From positions 1-12,167 of the forward strand of contig JACPTT010000070.1 of the NCBI GenBank assembly GCA_016192645.1: DNA of 12,167 nt. Direction: 5' to 3'. Position 1 is the first letter of the stretch. Every line of letters begins with the position of its first letter. This DNA is from Candidatus Levyibacteriota bacterium (lineage in GTDB: Bacteria; Patescibacteriota; Microgenomatia; Levybacterales; UBA12049). Below the pieces are notes generated by a model. It was given only the letters and a program-made list of their open reading frames with translations, was not told the DNA's origin and did no database searches. The translations under genes and the position numbers were made by a program. This document shows positions 1 through 6,678 of the stretch, piece by piece.

Positions 1-995
1 AAGGTTAATTCCGATTCGGGTTTTGGACGCGCGCTGGCGGATAAGATTTTGAAGTTTTTATCTTCCTTAATGTCGTAGACATAGACAGAGTCTTTTTTAA
101 TTGCTCGTTCCTGCGGGGTTGAGTTTGCGCCAATAAGCGGCGGTTTGATAATCAGCGGCAATTCGGCAGATTGGGATGCCTCATAGAGGATTTTTGTTTC
201 ATCCGGCGACCAGGCAATGATATTAAAATTATCCGCGATTAGCTTTTGCAGGTCTTTCTTTAGACCGCTGCGGCGCGATTTTTCTTTTTCTAATCTGTCA
301 TTCTCCCAGGTATTTTGGACAACAGGGAGGGTTGCGGTTATATCCTTGGGGTTTTCGTTAAAGCCGCTTGCTTTAAGAAGATAAGTGGTTTGGACTCCAA
401 GTTTGGCAGAAACAGAAGCTATAAGTTCTTGACCGTCCGGCGACCAGAGAAGCCAAGCTTCGGAAAGCAGGTCAGAGGTGTCATCGGCAATTTGGGTTGA
501 GGCGCTTTGCAGGGTTAAAATTGGCCGATTAGTCATGTCAAGAATATAAACTCCGTTTTTTCGCGCCGATTCAGAGGCAACGGCATGGGCAATGCGTGAG
601 GCGGAGGGATCTAGAGTTGGGTTTTTTACTCCGCTTGCGGTTATGCCCTCAAGCTTTGGACTTACCGGAAAAAGCAGCGCCTCAGCCTTTGCGACAACCT
701 CTTTTTGAATTTTTAATTTCTTTTCCCAAGGAAAATAGCCCTCTTTGACAATGCGAACAGTGTAATCTCCCGGAGAAAGGTTTACGGTGCTATCGGTGGC
801 TGTTGTGAGGTGTCCGTTGATAAAGACCGAAGCTCCGTTGGGACTGCTTGTGGCAACCAAAAGACCGGTTCCGGAAAGTTCGGGTTTGCCTTGGCCAAAA
901 CCTAATCGGTAGCCTCTTCCATAGGCAACAACCAGCATTGTTCCGACAAAAAGAAACAACAAAATAGAAAGGGGGATCAAAAGCTCTTTTTTCAT
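1..995 (-). CDS. PEGA-domain, membrane-anchored protein with propeller-like repeats (3' end beyond window)
   Basis: The frame is open from ATG 995 to the left edge (331 residues visible, no stop), so the C-terminus is missing. A short basic start (MKKE) and a hydrophobic stretch at about residues 5-25 suggest an N-terminal membrane anchor with the rest outside. Residues ~44-110 match a PEGA domain: SSPNGASVFING near 50-61, LSPGDYTVRIVKEGY near 73-87. Two WSPD motifs (~184-188 and ~262-265), each followed by a beta-strand-like segment, resemble TolB/WD40-like propeller blades. PEGA domains are known from surface and S-layer-associated proteins; an envelope role is inferred. It is divergent from mreB. 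A TATAAT box ends 8 nt before the ATG, so the mRNA is probably leaderless. No enzymatic motif is visible. The start is supported by the anchor and the promoter position. Confidence 0.82.
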   Translation of the reverse strand, partial: MKKELLIPLSILLFLFVGTMLVVAYGRGYRLGFGQGKPELSGTGLLVATSSPNGASVFINGHLTTATDSTVNLSPGDYTVRIVKEGYFPWEKKLKIQKEVVAKAEALLFPVSPKLEGITASGVKNPTLDPSASRIAHAVASESARKNGVYILDMTNRPILTLQSASTQIADDTSDLLSEAWLLWSPDGQELIASVSAKLGVQTTYLLKASGFNENPKDITATLPVVQNTWENDRLEKEKSRRSGLKKDLQKLIADNFNIIAWSPDETKILYEASQSAELPLIIKPPLIGANSTPQERAIKKDSVYVYDIKEDKNFKILSASARPKPESELT

Positions 996-1002
996 AAGCC
1001 TT

Positions 1003-1031
1003 ATTATATGCGTTTAAAATAATACTTGCAA
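1003..1031 (-). promoter_or_regulatory. Sigma-70-type promoter of the PEGA gene
   Basis: On the minus strand a -35 box TTGCAA (1031-1026) and a perfect -10 TATAAT (1008-1003) are separated by exactly 17 nt. The predicted start point (about 996) is next to the ATG at 995, implying a leaderless or nearly leaderless transcript. The -35 hexamer is palindromic and is also used by the mreB promoter on the other strand. Confidence 0.7.
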
Positions 1032-1054
1032 GCAAGAACGAAGGAGGATATAAT
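1026..1054 (+). promoter_or_regulatory. Sigma-70-type promoter of mreB
   Basis: On the plus strand a -35 box TTGCAA (1026-1031) and a perfect -10 TATAAT (1049-1054) are separated by exactly 17 nt. The predicted start point is near 1061, giving a leader of about 53 nt before ATG 1114. The AAGGAGG at 1041-1047 lies inside the spacer, so it would not be on the transcript if this is the promoter in use. Confidence 0.65.
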
Positions 1055-1113
1055 GAGTTTTGTCAAAGCCAAGAGAAAATTTTGATAGAGAAAAGCAATG
1101 GTTTGATATATTT

Positions 1114-2139
1114 ATGCTTTCAAAGAGAATCGGAATTGATTTAGGTACTGCCAATACCCTTGTTTATCTTGCCGGGGAGGGAATAATTCTTGATGAGCCC
1201 TCCGTTGTGGCCGTAACTGCCGAAGAAGATAGGGTAGTTGCGGTAGGACACGAGGCAAAAGAAATGCTGGGACGAACTCCGGGAAACATTGTGGCGCTTA
1301 GGCCTCTTCGGGATGGGGTAATTGCCAACTACACAATTACCGAGGCAATGCTTTCTTATTTTATTGATAAAGCTTGCGGAAAAGCCCGCTTTTTTAAGCC
1401 TGAGGTAATGGTTTGTATTCCCTCGGGCGTGACGCAGGTTGAACGGCGGGCAGTTTTGGACGCCACAATGGCGGCAGGGGCTAAGGTTGCTTATCTTATC
1501 GAAGAGCCGCTGGCTGCCGCAATCGGCGCAAAAGTCCCCATAGCTGCGGCTGCAGGGCACATGATTGTTGATATTGGCGGCGGTTCAACCGATGCGGCAG
1601 TTATTTCTCTGGGAGGGGTAGTTGTTCATAATTCGGTGAGGATTGCGGGTAACAAGATTGACGAGGCAATCGCCAATTATTCTAAAAAGAAATTTAATCT
1701 TCTTGTTGGCGAGCGAACAGCCGAGGAAATCAAAATTGGAATTGGAAACGCTTTAGCTTCGGATGAGGGGAAAGACAAAGAAGAAAAGGTTAAAAAGATG
1801 GAAATTAGAGGTCGCGACAGCGTTTCGGGATTACCGCGAACGATTGAGATTACCGAAGCCCAAGTAAGCGAGGCAATACGACCGGTTCTTTTGGAGATTG
1901 TTGCGGCTGTTAAAGGAGTTCTTGAGCAAACTCCGCCCGAACTCGCAAGTGATATTATCGATAAGGGGATTGTGATGACGGGCGGAACGGCTTTGTTGCG
2001 TAATTTAGACCGGCTAATGACTCAACTTACCGGGGTTCCTTGTCATGTTGCCGAGGATGCGCTTTTGTGTGTTGTTCGAGGAACCGGAGTGGCGCTTGAT
2101 AATATAGAACTTTATAAAAGAAGCATCTCCAAGAAATAA
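1114..2139 (+). CDS. mreB: MreB, actin-like rod-shape-determining protein
   Basis: MreB polymerises on the inner face of the membrane and guides peptidoglycan synthesis. The product from ATG 1114 is 341 aa, the family's usual length. Phosphate-1 motif IGIDLGTANT is at residues 6-15 (D9), the connecting segment EEPLAAAIGA at ~130-139, phosphate-2 IVDIGGGSTDAAV at ~151-163, and the adenosine-motif GGTALL at ~290-295. The frame stays open upstream to a TTG at 1060, but MreB proteins normally begin two to five residues before the phosphate-1 motif, as ATG 1114 gives (MLSKRIGIDLG). The predicted promoter start point also lies after that TTG. The ribosome-binding site before 1114 is weak. No mreC or mreD follows; the gene appears to stand alone. 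No convincing intrinsic terminator is visible after the stop. Confidence 0.96.
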   Translation: MLSKRIGIDLGTANTLVYLAGEGIILDEPSVVAVTAEEDRVVAVGHEAKEMLGRTPGNIVALRPLRDGVIANYTITEAMLSYFIDKACGKARFFKPEVMVCIPSGVTQVERRAVLDATMAAGAKVAYLIEEPLAAAIGAKVPIAAAAGHMIVDIGGGSTDAAVISLGGVVVHNSVRIAGNKIDEAIANYSKKKFNLLVGERTAEEIKIGIGNALASDEGKDKEEKVKKMEIRGRDSVSGLPRTIEITEAQVSEAIRPVLLEIVAAVKGVLEQTPPELASDIIDKGIVMTGGTALLRNLDRLMTQLTGVPCHVAEDALLCVVRGTGVALDNIELYKRSISKK

Positions 2140-2198
2140 AAGAAATAAATCCTATAAGAATTTTTCTCTTTCTGGAAAGTTTTAAGGAGAAGAAAAAA

Positions 2199-2212
2199 AT
2201 AGTAAGAAACGT
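2199..2212 (+). repeat. 14-nt direct repeat, copy 1
   Basis: The sequence ATAGTAAGAAACGT occurs here and again at 2368-2381, 169 nt downstream, where it ends immediately before the GT26 start codon. Two exact 14-mers this close are very unlikely by chance in a 242-nt gap. Confidence 0.85.
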
Positions 2213-2241
2213 GCAAATGTATAGATTTATAGTAGTTAGAT

Positions 2242-2247
2242 TATAAT
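2242..2247 (+). promoter_or_regulatory. Candidate -10 box for the structured leader
   Basis: A perfect TATAAT lies in an AT-rich stretch, but no good -35 box or extended -10 TG is found upstream. If used, transcription would start near 2254 and carry a ~128-nt leader containing the nested inverted repeats into the GT26 gene. Confidence 0.4.
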
Positions 2248-2268
2248 GACAAAAAGAATTGATGTTTT

Positions 2269-2339
2269 TTCAGGTTCACAGCCTTAAATTTTAGGAGCAG
2301 TTTTGAACACTTAAGGTACTCAATTTATGCAAACCTGAA
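2269..2339 (+). ncRNA. Candidate structured leader RNA of unknown class
   Basis: The outer arms TTCAGGTT (2269-2276) and AACCTGAA (2332-2339) are perfectly complementary over 8 bp. The inner arms CCTTAA (2282-2287) and TTAAGG (2311-2316) are complementary over 6 bp. A third pairing, GTTCA (2274-2278) with TGAAC (2304-2308), would compete with the outer stem. The nested arrangement, alternative pairing and position before a start codon suggest a regulatory leader. I do not recognise a known riboswitch. It could instead be a remnant of a small mobile element. Confidence 0.35.
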
Positions 2340-2367
2340 GACTATAAGGAAAAGACGCAATTAGCTT

Positions 2368-2381
2368 ATAGTAAGAAACGT
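2368..2381 (+). repeat. 14-nt direct repeat, copy 2 (abuts GT26 start codon)
   Basis: This is the second copy of ATAGTAAGAAACGT and abuts ATG 2382. Here it is preceded by T, making TATAGT (2367-2372), a 5/6 match to a -10 box that would start transcription about 3 nt before the ATG. Confidence 0.85.
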
Positions 2382-3260
2382 ATGTTGAAGAAAAAATTTT
2401 TGCTTGGGGTTGGCATCACAAGCGCAACAGAGGAAGAAATCCTAGAGTATATACTACAGAGTCTAAAAAAATCGGCTGAAAAGCACTATATTGTGACCCC
2501 TAACCCCGAAATTTTAGTCTATGCTAGCAAGCACAACGACTTTCAAACGATTTTGAATAATGCGCGATTAGCCCTTTGTGACGGCATTGGCGTATTTTGG
2601 GCGGGAAAATTTCTTGGCCGGAATTTTGAACAGCGTATAACGGGCGTTGATCTCTTAGAAAACCTCTGTAAAGCGGCATCAAAACAGCCTATAACGGTGG
2701 GATTTTTGGGGGGTAGGGATAAAATAGCAGAGAAAACAGCCGACTGCTTACAAAAAAAATACCCCAGACTTAAGGTAGTTTTCGCGGGGGAAGAATGGCC
2801 GGGGGGCGCTGAGGTCGCCCTTGCGGGTCCTGCCGCTCACTCCTCCCAAGGTGCTCGTGCTAGTCTCTCCTTCGGAACCGAACGCACTGCGCGCCTCGGG
2901 AGCCCTCCGCTCGCGTCACCCGCTACGGGCTCCTCGCGCCATAAAAACGCAACAATGGAACAATTTAGCAATGAAACAATTGATGTGCTTTTCGTTGCCT
3001 TTGGATTTCCAAAACAGGAAGAGTGGATGGCAAAAAATCTGCCTAAAATTCCTGTTCGAATCATGGTAGGAGTCGGCGGAGCATTTGATTATATAAGTGG
3101 TGTCATTCCTCGAGCGCCAAAATTAGTTCGAGACTTTGGTTTTGAGTGGCTTTATCGTTTATTTCGTCAGCCCTGGCGCCTCAAGCGCCAGTTTGCCCTT
3201 TTGGAATTTGTGGTTTTGGTTTTGAAAGAAAAAATGGGCAAAAAGCAAGATATGCTATAA
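2382..3260 (+). CDS. WecG/TagA/CpsF family glycosyltransferase (GT26) with GC-rich insertion
   Basis: Family members transfer a sugar such as N-acetylmannosamine or its uronic acid from a UDP-sugar to an undecaprenyl-linked acceptor at the inner membrane. Visible motifs are TPNPEILVYA (39-48), DGIGVFWAGK (67-76; the Asp is the likely catalytic base by family analogy), ERITGVDLL-like (84-92), GFLGG (107-111), VAFGFPKQEEWM (205-216), GVGGAFDYISG (230-240) and a basic, aromatic C-terminal appendage (~250-292) typical of the membrane-docking segment. At 292 aa it is about 45 aa longer than usual. The excess is residues ~142-187, rich in Ala, Ser, Gly, Pro and Arg, encoded by a GC-rich block unlike the rest of the gene and placed in a variable loop before the FGFPKQ motif. 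The acceptor and sugar cannot be told from sequence. The next gene follows within 9 nt. Confidence 0.9.
   Translation: MLKKKFLLGVGITSATEEEILEYILQSLKKSAEKHYIVTPNPEILVYASKHNDFQTILNNARLALCDGIGVFWAGKFLGRNFEQRITGVDLLENLCKAASKQPITVGFLGGRDKIAEKTADCLQKKYPRLKVVFAGEEWPGGAEVALAGPAAHSSQGARASLSFGTERTARLGSPPLASPATGSSRHKNATMEQFSNETIDVLFVAFGFPKQEEWMAKNLPKIPVRIMVGVGGAFDYISGVIPRAPKLVRDFGFEWLYRLFRQPWRLKRQFALLEFVVLVLKEKMGKKQDML
2805..2940 (+). repeat. GC-rich inverted-repeat insertion inside the GT26 gene
   Basis: This block has far higher GC than its surroundings. Near-matching inverted ends bound it: GGCGCTGAGG (2805-2814) against CCTCGCGCC (2932-2940). Inside are further inverted arms, GGAGCCC (2899-2905) with GGGCTCC (2927-2933). 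It encodes about 45 residues with no counterpart in typical GT26 proteins and leaves the frame intact. Insertion of a small palindromic element, of the kind known from Rickettsia palindromic elements, fits; a mobile origin is inference. Confidence 0.65.
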
Positions 3261-3261
3261 T
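3251..3261 (+). promoter_or_regulatory. Extended -10 promoter giving a leaderless GT4 transcript
   Basis: TGC followed by TATAAT (TG at 3253-3254, box at 3256-3261) is an exact extended -10 and overlaps the stop codon of the GT26 gene. No good -35 box is seen, as is usual for extended -10 promoters. The predicted start point (~3268) lies at the ATG at 3270. Confidence 0.6.
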
Positions 3262-3269
3262 AGCGCTTG

Positions 3270-4532
3270 ATGAGAATCTTATTTCTCTACATGTTCCCTC
3301 TGTGGGGGAATGGTAGCGGTGCTTTTTTGCGTGAGCTCACCTCCGAGCTTGCTAAACGAGGTCACACGATTGCAATTGTAGCTCCTGACAAACGAAAACT
3401 TCCCGGCATCAAACATTATGTCGTTGCGCCGCCTCAAATAGGAGTTTTTGTCGGTCATCCCGAGCTTCCAAATGCCAAGAAATTCGAAGAGATGAGCGGA
3501 AAGGAGTTAGGAGAAATTTATCTCAGCTATTTAAAAACAACGGTTGGAGCGGTTGCGGACTTTAATCCCGAGATAATTCATGTTTTTCATACGGCATTTT
3601 TGCCCGGAATTGCTCGTATTATAAAAATCCTTTTCGGTATTAAGTTTATTATTACAACGCATGGGAGCGATTTGAACTATTTGAGTAAAGACAGACGTTT
3701 TATGGGACTTATTGCCGATGCAAATAGGGTGGCACGTTTTATAACGGCAAACAGCGAATTCACCAAGAAGTGGTATCTTGATATGTTTGGACATAATTTG
3801 AAACAGAAAAGTACTGTTATTATGGGTGGAGTTAATGTCGACAACTACAAAGAAGATCCCGAAGAAATAAAGCTTATTAATCAGAAATATAATCTTGCGG
3901 GTAAAAAGGTGGTGCTTTTTACCGGCAGGCTGACAAAAAATAAGGGCGTAATTTATTTGATAAAAGCCGCAAGCTACATCAAGGGGACAATTTTAATTAT
4001 TGGGGATGGGCCCGAGAGGAGTAATCTTGAGAACGAGATTAAAGATAGAAAACTATCGAATGTAATAATGGCAGGCTATATTAATCCAAACGACGAAAGG
4101 CTGTTCCACGCTTTTTATGAAAGGGCAGATATTCATGTGTCTCCAAGTATCTGGGAAGAGCCATTTGGACTGTCAATTATCGAATCTATGGCTGCACCGC
4201 AAAGCGCTGTTGTTGCAACGAAAAAAGGAGGAGTCAGCTCCATCATAAAAGACGGATACAATGGCCTTTTAATACCGGCAAGAAATAGCAAAGCGCTAGC
4301 AGAGGCTGTCAACAGGCTTCTTGAGGATGAATTGCTTCGCAAAAAAATCGGAGAGAATGGATATAAAACAGTTATTGAAAAGTTTACCTGGGAAAAAATA
4401 GCGGACCAATTCGAAGCTATTTATAAAAAGTTTTCCTATTCTACTGCCGAGTATTTAGCCAGAGTGCGCGGAGTAAATCCCGATCTCTCAAACTTTATAC
4501 GTTCTTTAAACAACTTTTCTACGAGAGTATGA
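3270..4532 (+). CDS. GT4-family glycosyltransferase
   Basis: This is a GT-B-fold enzyme that would transfer a sugar from a nucleotide-sugar donor to a lipid or glycan acceptor at the cytoplasmic membrane; the substrate is unknown. Residues 1-~185 form the acceptor domain, with the N-terminal MRILFLYMFPLWGNGSG strand and glycine-rich loop and the TTHGSDLN motif near 129-136. The C-terminal donor-binding domain shows FTGRLTKNKG (217-226; R220 and K225 as the usual phosphate-contacting pair), IIGDGPE (243-249), and the EX7E motif EPFGLSIIE (E297 and E305). The 420-aa length is normal, with a ~30-aa tail after the last helix. ATG 3270 is preferred to the adjacent TTG 3267 because homologues begin M-[RK]-I and the promoter sits immediately upstream. 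It shares less with the other two GT4 proteins here than they share with each other. Confidence 0.92.
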   Translation: MRILFLYMFPLWGNGSGAFLRELTSELAKRGHTIAIVAPDKRKLPGIKHYVVAPPQIGVFVGHPELPNAKKFEEMSGKELGEIYLSYLKTTVGAVADFNPEIIHVFHTAFLPGIARIIKILFGIKFIITTHGSDLNYLSKDRRFMGLIADANRVARFITANSEFTKKWYLDMFGHNLKQKSTVIMGGVNVDNYKEDPEEIKLINQKYNLAGKKVVLFTGRLTKNKGVIYLIKAASYIKGTILIIGDGPERSNLENEIKDRKLSNVIMAGYINPNDERLFHAFYERADIHVSPSIWEEPFGLSIIESMAAPQSAVVATKKGGVSSIIKDGYNGLLIPARNSKALAEAVNRLLEDELLRKKIGENGYKTVIEKFTWEKIADQFEAIYKKFSYSTAEYLARVRGVNPDLSNFIRSLNNFSTRV

Positions 4533-4533
4533 T
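4505..4533 (+). promoter_or_regulatory. Candidate promoter for the second GT4 gene
   Basis: TTTAAA (4505-4510, 4/6 to the -35 consensus) is 17 nt from TATGAT (4528-4533, 5/6 to the -10 consensus). Transcription would start near 4540, six nt before ATG 4546. It overlaps the end of the upstream gene, so it may be only a secondary operon promoter. Confidence 0.4.
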
Positions 4534-4545
4534 AAACTATGTAGT

Positions 4546-5670
4546 ATGGGGAAACTTCGTATTGCCTTCTTAGCGCCACTTAAACGGCCAATAAACTCTG
4601 CAACAACCGTTAGCCGCAACCGAATTATCGTCGATTTAGCAATAGGACTTGTTAAAAAAAGACACCATGCAACCATTTTTGGCACCGCAGATTCAAATCT
4701 TCCCGGCGTTGAATTTATACCCGTAATTTCTAAAGGCTTAAATTTTCTTGATCTTTCGGAAAATCCTTTTTATACGGAAACAGCTTATATAACTCACGCA
4801 ATCAGAACTTTAGTTAAAAAACAAAGCGAATTTGATTTAATTCACAACCATATGTACCCGGAATTTTTGCCTCTTTTGGCGGCTTCTTCATTAGATATTC
4901 CACTGGTTACAACCATTCATGCCCAAATAACGCCGGAGCTAAAAATGGCTTTAGCCGACACTTATTCGGGAAGCTCTCTTGTCTGCATCTCAAAAAAAGC
5001 ACAAGAGTTGCTGGGTCTGCCCTCGGTTGTTATTTACAACGGTATCGATACGGATTTTTTTGTGCCCAAAGACTCTGCTAAGAGGGATTATTTTCTTTTT
5101 GTAGGTAGATTGAGAAAAGCAAAAGATAAAGATGGTAAATTTCTTGACCCAAAGGGCGTTCAAAATGCAATTTTAGCCTGCAAAAAAACAGGCGAGAAAC
5201 TCAAAATTGTGGGGAATGTGGAAGAGAAGGCCTTTTATGATAGGTTTGTTGCTCCACATTTATCATCAAAAATCGAATTTATTGGGCAAGCCTCAAAAGA
5301 ACAAATGTTTAGCCGAGAAGAAATGCGAAGCCTTTACCAAGGAGCTCGCGCCCTTCCTTTCCCCATTAACTGGGAAGAGCCGTTTGGCTTGGTAATGATT
5401 GAAGCAATGGCATGTGGCACGCCGGTTATCGCCTTTAACCGCGGAAGTGTACCCGAAATAGTACGAGATGGTTTGACGGGTTACGTTATAGATTATAGCA
5501 GTGGCGTTGATGGTCTTGTTGAGGCAGTTAAAAAAATCAATTTGCTATCAGAAGAGGATTATCAGAGAATGAGAAAAGACTGTAGGGAAAGAGTAGAAGA
5601 GAATTTTTCAATTGAGAAGATGGTTGAGGTCTACGAAAAGCTGTACTATAAAATCTTAAGAAAGGAATAA
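4546..5670 (+). CDS. GT4-family glycosyltransferase
   Basis: This 374-aa GT-B enzyme presumably adds one sugar to the same envelope glycan as its neighbours. The acceptor domain begins with RIAFLAPLKRPI (5-16) and contains LIHNHMYPEF (98-107) and TTIHAQ (122-127). The donor domain shows VIYNGIDTDFF (162-172), FVGRLR (185-190; R188), DPKGVQNAI (201-209; K203), and EX7E as EPFGLVMIE (E278 and E286), followed by GTPVIAFNRGSVPEIV. A short insertion, AKDKDGKFLD, lies between the GR and KG motifs, where most GT4 enzymes have only a few residues. Its C-terminal third is strikingly similar to that of the GT4 at 6679-7809 (shared WEEPFG, VEENF and IEKMVE segments), so the two look like diverged paralogues. 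It lies 13 nt after the previous gene and 1 nt before the next. Donor and acceptor are unknown. Confidence 0.92.
   Translation: MGKLRIAFLAPLKRPINSATTVSRNRIIVDLAIGLVKKRHHATIFGTADSNLPGVEFIPVISKGLNFLDLSENPFYTETAYITHAIRTLVKKQSEFDLIHNHMYPEFLPLLAASSLDIPLVTTIHAQITPELKMALADTYSGSSLVCISKKAQELLGLPSVVIYNGIDTDFFVPKDSAKRDYFLFVGRLRKAKDKDGKFLDPKGVQNAILACKKTGEKLKIVGNVEEKAFYDRFVAPHLSSKIEFIGQASKEQMFSREEMRSLYQGARALPFPINWEEPFGLVMIEAMACGTPVIAFNRGSVPEIVRDGLTGYVIDYSSGVDGLVEAVKKINLLSEEDYQRMRKDCRERVEENFSIEKMVEVYEKLYYKILRKE
5661..5666 (+). promoter_or_regulatory. Ribosome-binding site of the DUF218 gene
   Basis: AAAGGA lies 5 nt before ATG 5672 and overlaps the last codons of the upstream GT4 gene, whose stop is 1 nt before the ATG. 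This supports the start chosen and suggests translational coupling. Confidence 0.55.
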
Positions 5671-5671
5671 G

Positions 5672-6667
5672 ATGTCAGAAGTAGGTGAAACTCCAACAGA
5701 AGCGCTAGTTCAAACCCCAAGAACGCAAGAGGTAGAAAAAACCTCTCTTGATTCTATTCTTATTTTTGGTCAAGGGCCAGTTATTGATATTGCGACAAGA
5801 GAAAAAGCGCAAGTTGTTGGTACTCAAACAGGTTCAGAGGATATCAATCTATGGTCGGAAAGCCTGGCAAAAGCAGCCTCTGAACTTTATAAAAGGAAAG
5901 TAATGCGGCAAATTATCGTTATGGGCGGAAAAACAGGAGGGGAAATGTATAAATCCGAAGCGGATCTAATATCGGATTATCTTGAGAAATTCGGTGTTCC
6001 AAAGCAGGCAATAAAACGTGAGAATAGGTCAACTAACACGCTTGAGAATCTAGTGAATGTCCTCAATGATTATCTTGATAAAGACCAGAGTCATCACAAA
6101 GATATCGGAGTGCTTGGAGCAAACTATCATCTCCCTAGAATTCGTCTACTTATGCAGCTATTCCATATTCCTTATAAGGATGCATTTTCGGCAGAAGAAG
6201 TCGTTCGGTTCGTTGCGCGCGAAGGAGAAGAGTGGGATAACGCAACACTTCTTGAACTGGAGAGGCGTTTGGATATTGATGCTGCCGCCAAAAAACCTCA
6301 TCCAAAACTTGCGCCCGGCTACTATCCACAAAAAAAAGGAACAGAACGAGAAGATATCCGTAAACGGGCACAAAACGAAGATGTATTCACTAGATATCTT
6401 CTTGAGATTCCAGAAAATTGGCTTGGGTATCTTGCCAGGCTTTCCAATAGAAACCGCATGCGAGAAATCCTTAAAGATCAAGATCAGGATGTACTTAAAG
6501 AAAAATTTCAGATAGATCTAAATGAGAGCGATGCGGAGATCGTAAAAAAGCTTTTGGCAATTACGCGGGATTGGCCCAAAGATATCGGGAGCTTGCGCGG
6601 ACAGGACTACCCGGCTGATACAAGAATAAGGCTTGAAAAGATGATTGAAAAAAGAAGAATAATTTAA
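5672..6667 (+). CDS. DUF218/YdcF-like domain protein with a C-terminal extension
   Basis: Residues ~27-170 carry the DUF218 (YdcF/SanA-like) pattern: SILIFGQGP (28-36), RQIIVMGGKTGG (79-90), SEADLISDYLEKFGVP (95-110), a TNTLENL segment (121-127) matching the family's acidic-polar motif, and GVLGANYHLPRIRLL (146-160), where the family usually has a conserved fHM.R. DUF218 proteins are a poorly characterised group, some linked to envelope integrity. There is no signal peptide or membrane segment, so this member should be cytosolic. Residues ~171-331 are charged and mostly helical in character; I do not recognise them. Its place between two paralogous GT4 genes, with 1-nt and 11-nt gaps, argues for a role in the same glycan pathway, perhaps on a phosphate- or nucleotide-containing intermediate. 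That is inference. Confidence 0.8.
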   Translation: MSEVGETPTEALVQTPRTQEVEKTSLDSILIFGQGPVIDIATREKAQVVGTQTGSEDINLWSESLAKAASELYKRKVMRQIIVMGGKTGGEMYKSEADLISDYLEKFGVPKQAIKRENRSTNTLENLVNVLNDYLDKDQSHHKDIGVLGANYHLPRIRLLMQLFHIPYKDAFSAEEVVRFVAREGEEWDNATLLELERRLDIDAAAKKPHPKLAPGYYPQKKGTEREDIRKRAQNEDVFTRYLLEIPENWLGYLARLSNRNRMREILKDQDQDVLKEKFQIDLNESDAEIVKKLLAITRDWPKDIGSLRGQDYPADTRIRLEKMIEKRRII

Positions 6668-6678
6668 TTGAGCTATCT

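Larger units (their letters stand above)
2140..2381. other. Intergenic region with direct repeat and structured leader
   Basis: There is no gene in this 242-nt gap. It contains a 14-nt direct repeat at 2199-2212 and 2368-2381, a TATAAT box at 2242-2247, and nested inverted repeats between 2269 and 2339, all annotated separately. The CTTT/AAAG pair near 2168-2179 is too small to be a credible terminator for mreB. Confidence 0.7.

Noticed and set aside
315..500. Plus-strand ORF of 61 aa
   Set aside because: Antisense to the PEGA-domain gene, which has a clear domain and a full-length open frame.
1060..1113. TTG 1060 as the mreB start
   Set aside because: It adds 18 residues not seen in MreB, lies at or before the predicted transcription start, and ATG 1114 gives the canonical N-terminus.
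2168..2179. Intrinsic terminator after mreB
   Set aside because: The stem is only 4 bp with a short T-run; too weak to call.
2821..3069. Alternative plus-strand frame through the GC-rich insert
   Set aside because: It is open only because the insert is GC-rich, and it conflicts with the GT26 frame, whose motifs continue on both sides of the insert.
3267..3269. TTG 3267 as the GT4 start
   Set aside because: The adjacent ATG 3270 gives the usual M-R-I start and fits the extended -10 promoter.
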